Assembly: GCA_947483555.1 (NCBI GenBank)
Contig: CANKMW010000002.1
Coordinates: 124,001 to 188,000, forward strand
Direction: 5' to 3'
Length of the DNA: 64,000 nucleotides
From: Myxococcales bacterium
GTDB lineage: Bacteria > Myxococcota_A > Polyangia > Haliangiales > Haliangiaceae
Below, piece by piece: positions 61,657-64,000 of this stretch. Numbering within the stretch: position 1 is the stretch's first letter; each line of letters starts with the position of its first letter. A program made the position numbers and the translations under genes. Below the pieces are notes generated by a model. It ran no database searches and was not told where the DNA came from. It saw only the letters and a list, made by a program, of their open reading frames with translations.

Positions 61657-62259
61657 ATGCGCGCGCTCACCATCCTCGTCGCCAGCGCGCTGGCGATCGT
61701 CGCCGCGGTCGCCGCGGTGCGTGGACGGGCGCTCGGCGGCATCGACAGCGCCAGCGCGCTGCCGGCCGTCCCCGCGCCAGCGGATCCGACCGCCGTCGCC
61801 TCGGTGCACATCGTCGGGCCTGGCCTGCCAGTCGCCGCGCTCGAGCGCGTGCTCTCGACCCGGGTTGGCGCGCCGCTTCGCGAGGACGACCTGGTTCGCG
61901 ACCGCGCCGCGCTGACCGCGACCCTCGAGGCGCGTGGTCACCTCGGCGCCGCCGTCACCGACGTCCGCATCGCGTGGAGCAACGGCGCCCACGTCGTCTT
62001 CGAGGTCGCCGCCGGCGGCATGTACCTGGTCGACCACATCCGCGTCGAGGGCGCCCCGACCCGGCGCTTCGCCGACCTCGCCACGGTGCCGACCTTGCTC
62101 GCCGGGCAGGCGTGGCAGCCCAAGCGCACCGCCGACAACGTCGCGCTGCTGCGCGACTGGCTGGTGCAGCGTGGCGTGCGCGCCGACGTCACCGCCCGCC
62201 GCTCCATCGATCACGTGCGTCACACCGTCGACGTCACGTTCGAGATCGTCGCTCGCTAG
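61657..62259 (+). CDS. POTRA-like domain protein
   Basis: A 200-aa exported protein. N-terminal signal or anchor (LTILVASALAIVAAVAAVRG), then two POTRA-like alpha-beta modules: VASVHIVGPGLPVAALERVL, REDDLVRDRAALTATLEARG, HLGAAVTDVRIAW, and MYLVDHIRVEGAPTRRFADL, LRDWLVQRGVRADVTAR. POTRA modules occur in BamA/TamA/FtsQ-type proteins, but no barrel follows here, so it may be a stand-alone periplasmic adaptor. Its stop and that of the convergent GAF/HEAT gene share CTAG (62256-62259). Confidence 0.68.
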   Translation: MRALTILVASALAIVAAVAAVRGRALGGIDSASALPAVPAPADPTAVASVHIVGPGLPVAALERVLSTRVGAPLREDDLVRDRAALTATLEARGHLGAAVTDVRIAWSNGAHVVFEVAAGGMYLVDHIRVEGAPTRRFADLATVPTLLAGQAWQPKRTADNVALLRDWLVQRGVRADVTARRSIDHVRHTVDVTFEIVAR

Positions 62260-64000
62260 CCCGGACCGGAGCCCGGACCGGCGGTCACTCGCGCTTGAAC
62301 GCCGAACGCCGGCAGCATCGCGGTCGGGCGCTTGTTCTCGTCGTCGTCGCGCACGAAGCGACGCCGACCGGTCTCGTTCCACCATTGCTCCCACCGCTCG
62401 CGCGCGGCGTCGCGCTCGCGGCGGCCCTGGTTGGCATCGAAGCCGAAGTACTCGCCGGTCAAACGGCGGAGATCGTCGGCGGCCGCGCCACGCATCGTCG
62501 CGTCCTTGTGCCCCAGCGCCTCGATGAGCCACTCGATGCGGTGCCGCGCCTTGTGCTCTTCCCACCACTTGCGCCAGCGCCGCTCGGAGGTGCCGTGATC
62601 GGCGCGGGTCAGCGACATCAAGGCGCGGCGGGCGTGCTCGCCGCGCTTGCCATCGCGACCGATCACGTCGATGAGGTCCGAGATCGCGGCCACGTCAGCC
62701 AGCTCGGCGATCGCCGAGGCCCCGGCCGCGACCCGCTCGAGATCGTCGCTGTGCAGGGCGTGGCGGCAGCGGATCATGGCCAGGTCGAGGTCGCGCAGCG
62801 GGTAGCCCACCAGCGCCTCGACCGCCGAGCTGCGCACCCCGTAGTCGCTGTCGAACAGCCGCTCGACCAGCGCGTACACCGCGCTGCGGGGGCGGATCGC
62901 GGCGGTGCACACGGTGGCGTAGAACCGCACGTCGCGCCTCGAATCACCCAACTTCTCGAGCAGCAGGTCGCCGACCGGCGCGCCCAGCCGGACCACCAGC
63001 TCGAGCAAGCCGCCGTACTGCCCGGGGCGCAGCGCGCGGCCGCTGACCTGATACCGATCGACGCGCAGCCGACCCGGGAAGCGGCTCGGCAACAGCGGTC
63101 CGCTCTCGTCGGCGCGCGCCACCGCCTCGGCCAGCGCGAGCTCGGCACGGGCGTCGTCGTCGCCCTCGACCTCGTCGAGCACGACGGCGATCGGCCGCAG
63201 CGACGGCGCCACGGTGATCGAGCCGGAGGCGACCTGGACGTGGGGCCCGGTCGGGGCCGACTCGGACAGCGGCAGGGCTGGCGTCGCGGCCCGTTCGGGC
63301 ACCGACCACTCGCCGCGCTTGGTCAACACCTTCTTGGTCGCCACCTCGTCGACATCGACGCTGGCGGCCGGCACGCCCGCCACCTCGGCGGGCGCGCGAT
63401 AGCCGACCGCCTTCGAGCGCATGATCAGCCGTCCGAGCGCATCGGAGGTGGCCGCGGCCAGCGGCAGCAGCTCGGTGACCTCGGCCAGCGTCACGGGCTC
63501 GCTGCCGCGATGCGCCACCGCCAGCGCGATGCAACGATCGCGAAGCACGATCGGCAGCAGCAGCGCCGTCGGCGGCACCACGCCGCCCATGCGCGCGATC
63601 ATCACGTCGATGTCGACCTTGCCGCTGGCGACCGGCCCGACGTACGGGTGGCGGGCATGGGTCGTCGACTGGAACGGCGAGGTCGTATCGAGCGGGATGA
63701 GCACCGACGGCATCGCCGCGATGTCGAGGCCGTCGTCGGCCAGCGCGATCCGCCCGATCGCGGCGCCACCCTGGACCGTCAACAGGCCCGCCCAGCGGGT
63801 GCGGCCACGCAGGGCGCGTAGCAGCGCCACGAACACCCGATCGCGATCGGTCGCCGCCGCCATCAGCGCGCGGGCGATCGGCACCGACAGCGGACTGCCG
63901 TCGTCGGGGACGTCGGGCACCGGTGGCACGCTCAGCGGCGTGTTACCGCTCGCCAGGGGCCGGGTCGGCACGCCGTCGCTGGTCGGCCCCGAGGTCGGCC
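62256..64000 (-). CDS. GAF-like and HEAT-repeat protein, 5' partial
   Basis: The frame stays open to the window edge (the in-frame GTG 63971 lies in an unstructured Pro-rich stretch), so the N-terminus is probably outside. Residues about 30-180 from that GTG look like a GAF domain (VFVALLRALRGRTRWAGLL, PTALLLPIVLRDRCIALAVA). A disordered linker leads to HEAT-like helical repeats (EKLGDSRRDVRFYATVCTAA, DLDLAMIRCRHALHSDDLER), and Trp-rich repeats at the end (RRWRKWWEEHKARHRIEWLI, RERWEQWWNETGRRRF). This combination is common in myxobacterial signalling or motility proteins of unknown role. No catalytic motif seen. Confidence 0.8.
   Translation of the reverse strand, partial: PTSGPTSDGVPTRPLASGNTPLSVPPVPDVPDDGSPLSVPIARALMAAATDRDRVFVALLRALRGRTRWAGLLTVQGGAAIGRIALADDGLDIAAMPSVLIPLDTTSPFQSTTHARHPYVGPVASGKVDIDVMIARMGGVVPPTALLLPIVLRDRCIALAVAHRGSEPVTLAEVTELLPLAAATSDALGRLIMRSKAVGYRAPAEVAGVPAASVDVDEVATKKVLTKRGEWSVPERAATPALPLSESAPTGPHVQVASGSITVAPSLRPIAVVLDEVEGDDDARAELALAEAVARADESGPLLPSRFPGRLRVDRYQVSGRALRPGQYGGLLELVVRLGAPVGDLLLEKLGDSRRDVRFYATVCTAAIRPRSAVYALVERLFDSDYGVRSSAVEALVGYPLRDLDLAMIRCRHALHSDDLERVAAGASAIAELADVAAISDLIDVIGRDGKRGEHARRALMSLTRADHGTSERRWRKWWEEHKARHRIEWLIEALGHKDATMRGAAADDLRRLTGEYFGFDANQGRRERDAARERWEQWWNETGRRRFVRDDDENKRPTAMLPAFGVQARVTAGPGSGPG

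Noticed and set aside
61275-63821. Open frame of 848 codons across the POTRA-like and GAF/HEAT genes
   Set aside because: It overlaps two well-supported genes, is Arg/Gly/His-rich and lacks a domain match.

Overview
The window is a gene-dense, very GC-rich bacterial chromosome segment. It resembles the Myxococcota (Haliangium/Kofleria-like lineages). Pointers are three Ser/Thr kinases with membrane-spanning C-terminal halves (one PEGA-tipped, one TonB-like), many lipoproteins and small beta-barrel proteins, HEAT-repeat and PilZ proteins, frequent GTG/TTG starts and weak ribosome sites. The assignment is inferred from gene content alone. I saw no rRNA, tRNA, CRISPR array, insertion sequence or prophage.

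Layout. 1-5353: a translationally coupled chemosensory operon (CheR-TPR, Cys-bearing CheW, hybrid CheA-receiver, CheB) ordered like wspC-D-E-F; its CheB receiver has lost the phosphorylation site. 5494-8927: a porin-like barrel, a REP-like repeat and a kinase. 9010-20963: a metal-handling region with a Cu P-type ATPase, a propeller lipoprotein, an NHL-repeat pseudogene, a propeller-thioredoxin lipoprotein, an outer-membrane protein, a frameshifted FixH/YtkA-like gene, a cupredoxin, a His-rich cytochrome c lipoprotein, a multicopper oxidase, a TolC-like protein and small lipoproteins. 21064-35846: a second kinase, a nuclease-like lipoprotein, an FAD oxidoreductase, a 3D-domain lipoprotein, PhzF, a MocR regulator divergent from an EamA transporter, SDR and PF10118-type hydrolase genes divergent from a TetR regulator, a YHYH lipoprotein, and an ATP-grasp enzyme divergent from a processive glycosyltransferase. 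35851-51403: proteostasis genes (lon; tig-clpP-clpX in conserved order) interleaved with a PilZ protein, dapL, a LysR/SnoaL divergent pair, class I fumarase and barrel proteins. 51498-64000: a PanE-like reductase, a divergent Imm21-like / caspase-fold-like pair, PEGA proteins, a kinase, PBP1A, a sigma factor with a near-perfect sigma-54 promoter, a POTRA-like protein and a GAF/HEAT protein.

How parts fit. The copper genes could pump Cu(I) out of the cytoplasm, oxidise it in the periplasm and carry it across the outer membrane, although no RND pump or adaptor is present here. The tig-clpP-clpX and lon genes form the protein quality-control set. Several divergent pairs carry recognisable palindromes or direct repeats between them. 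The best candidates for something new are the Imm21-like/caspase-like pair (52520-53715), the Wsp-like operon with a phosphorylation-dead CheB, the sigma-54-driven sigma factor region (61291-61656), and an 18-nt element in front of two separate barrel genes. Three genes carry frameshifts, so draft-assembly indels are a real possibility.
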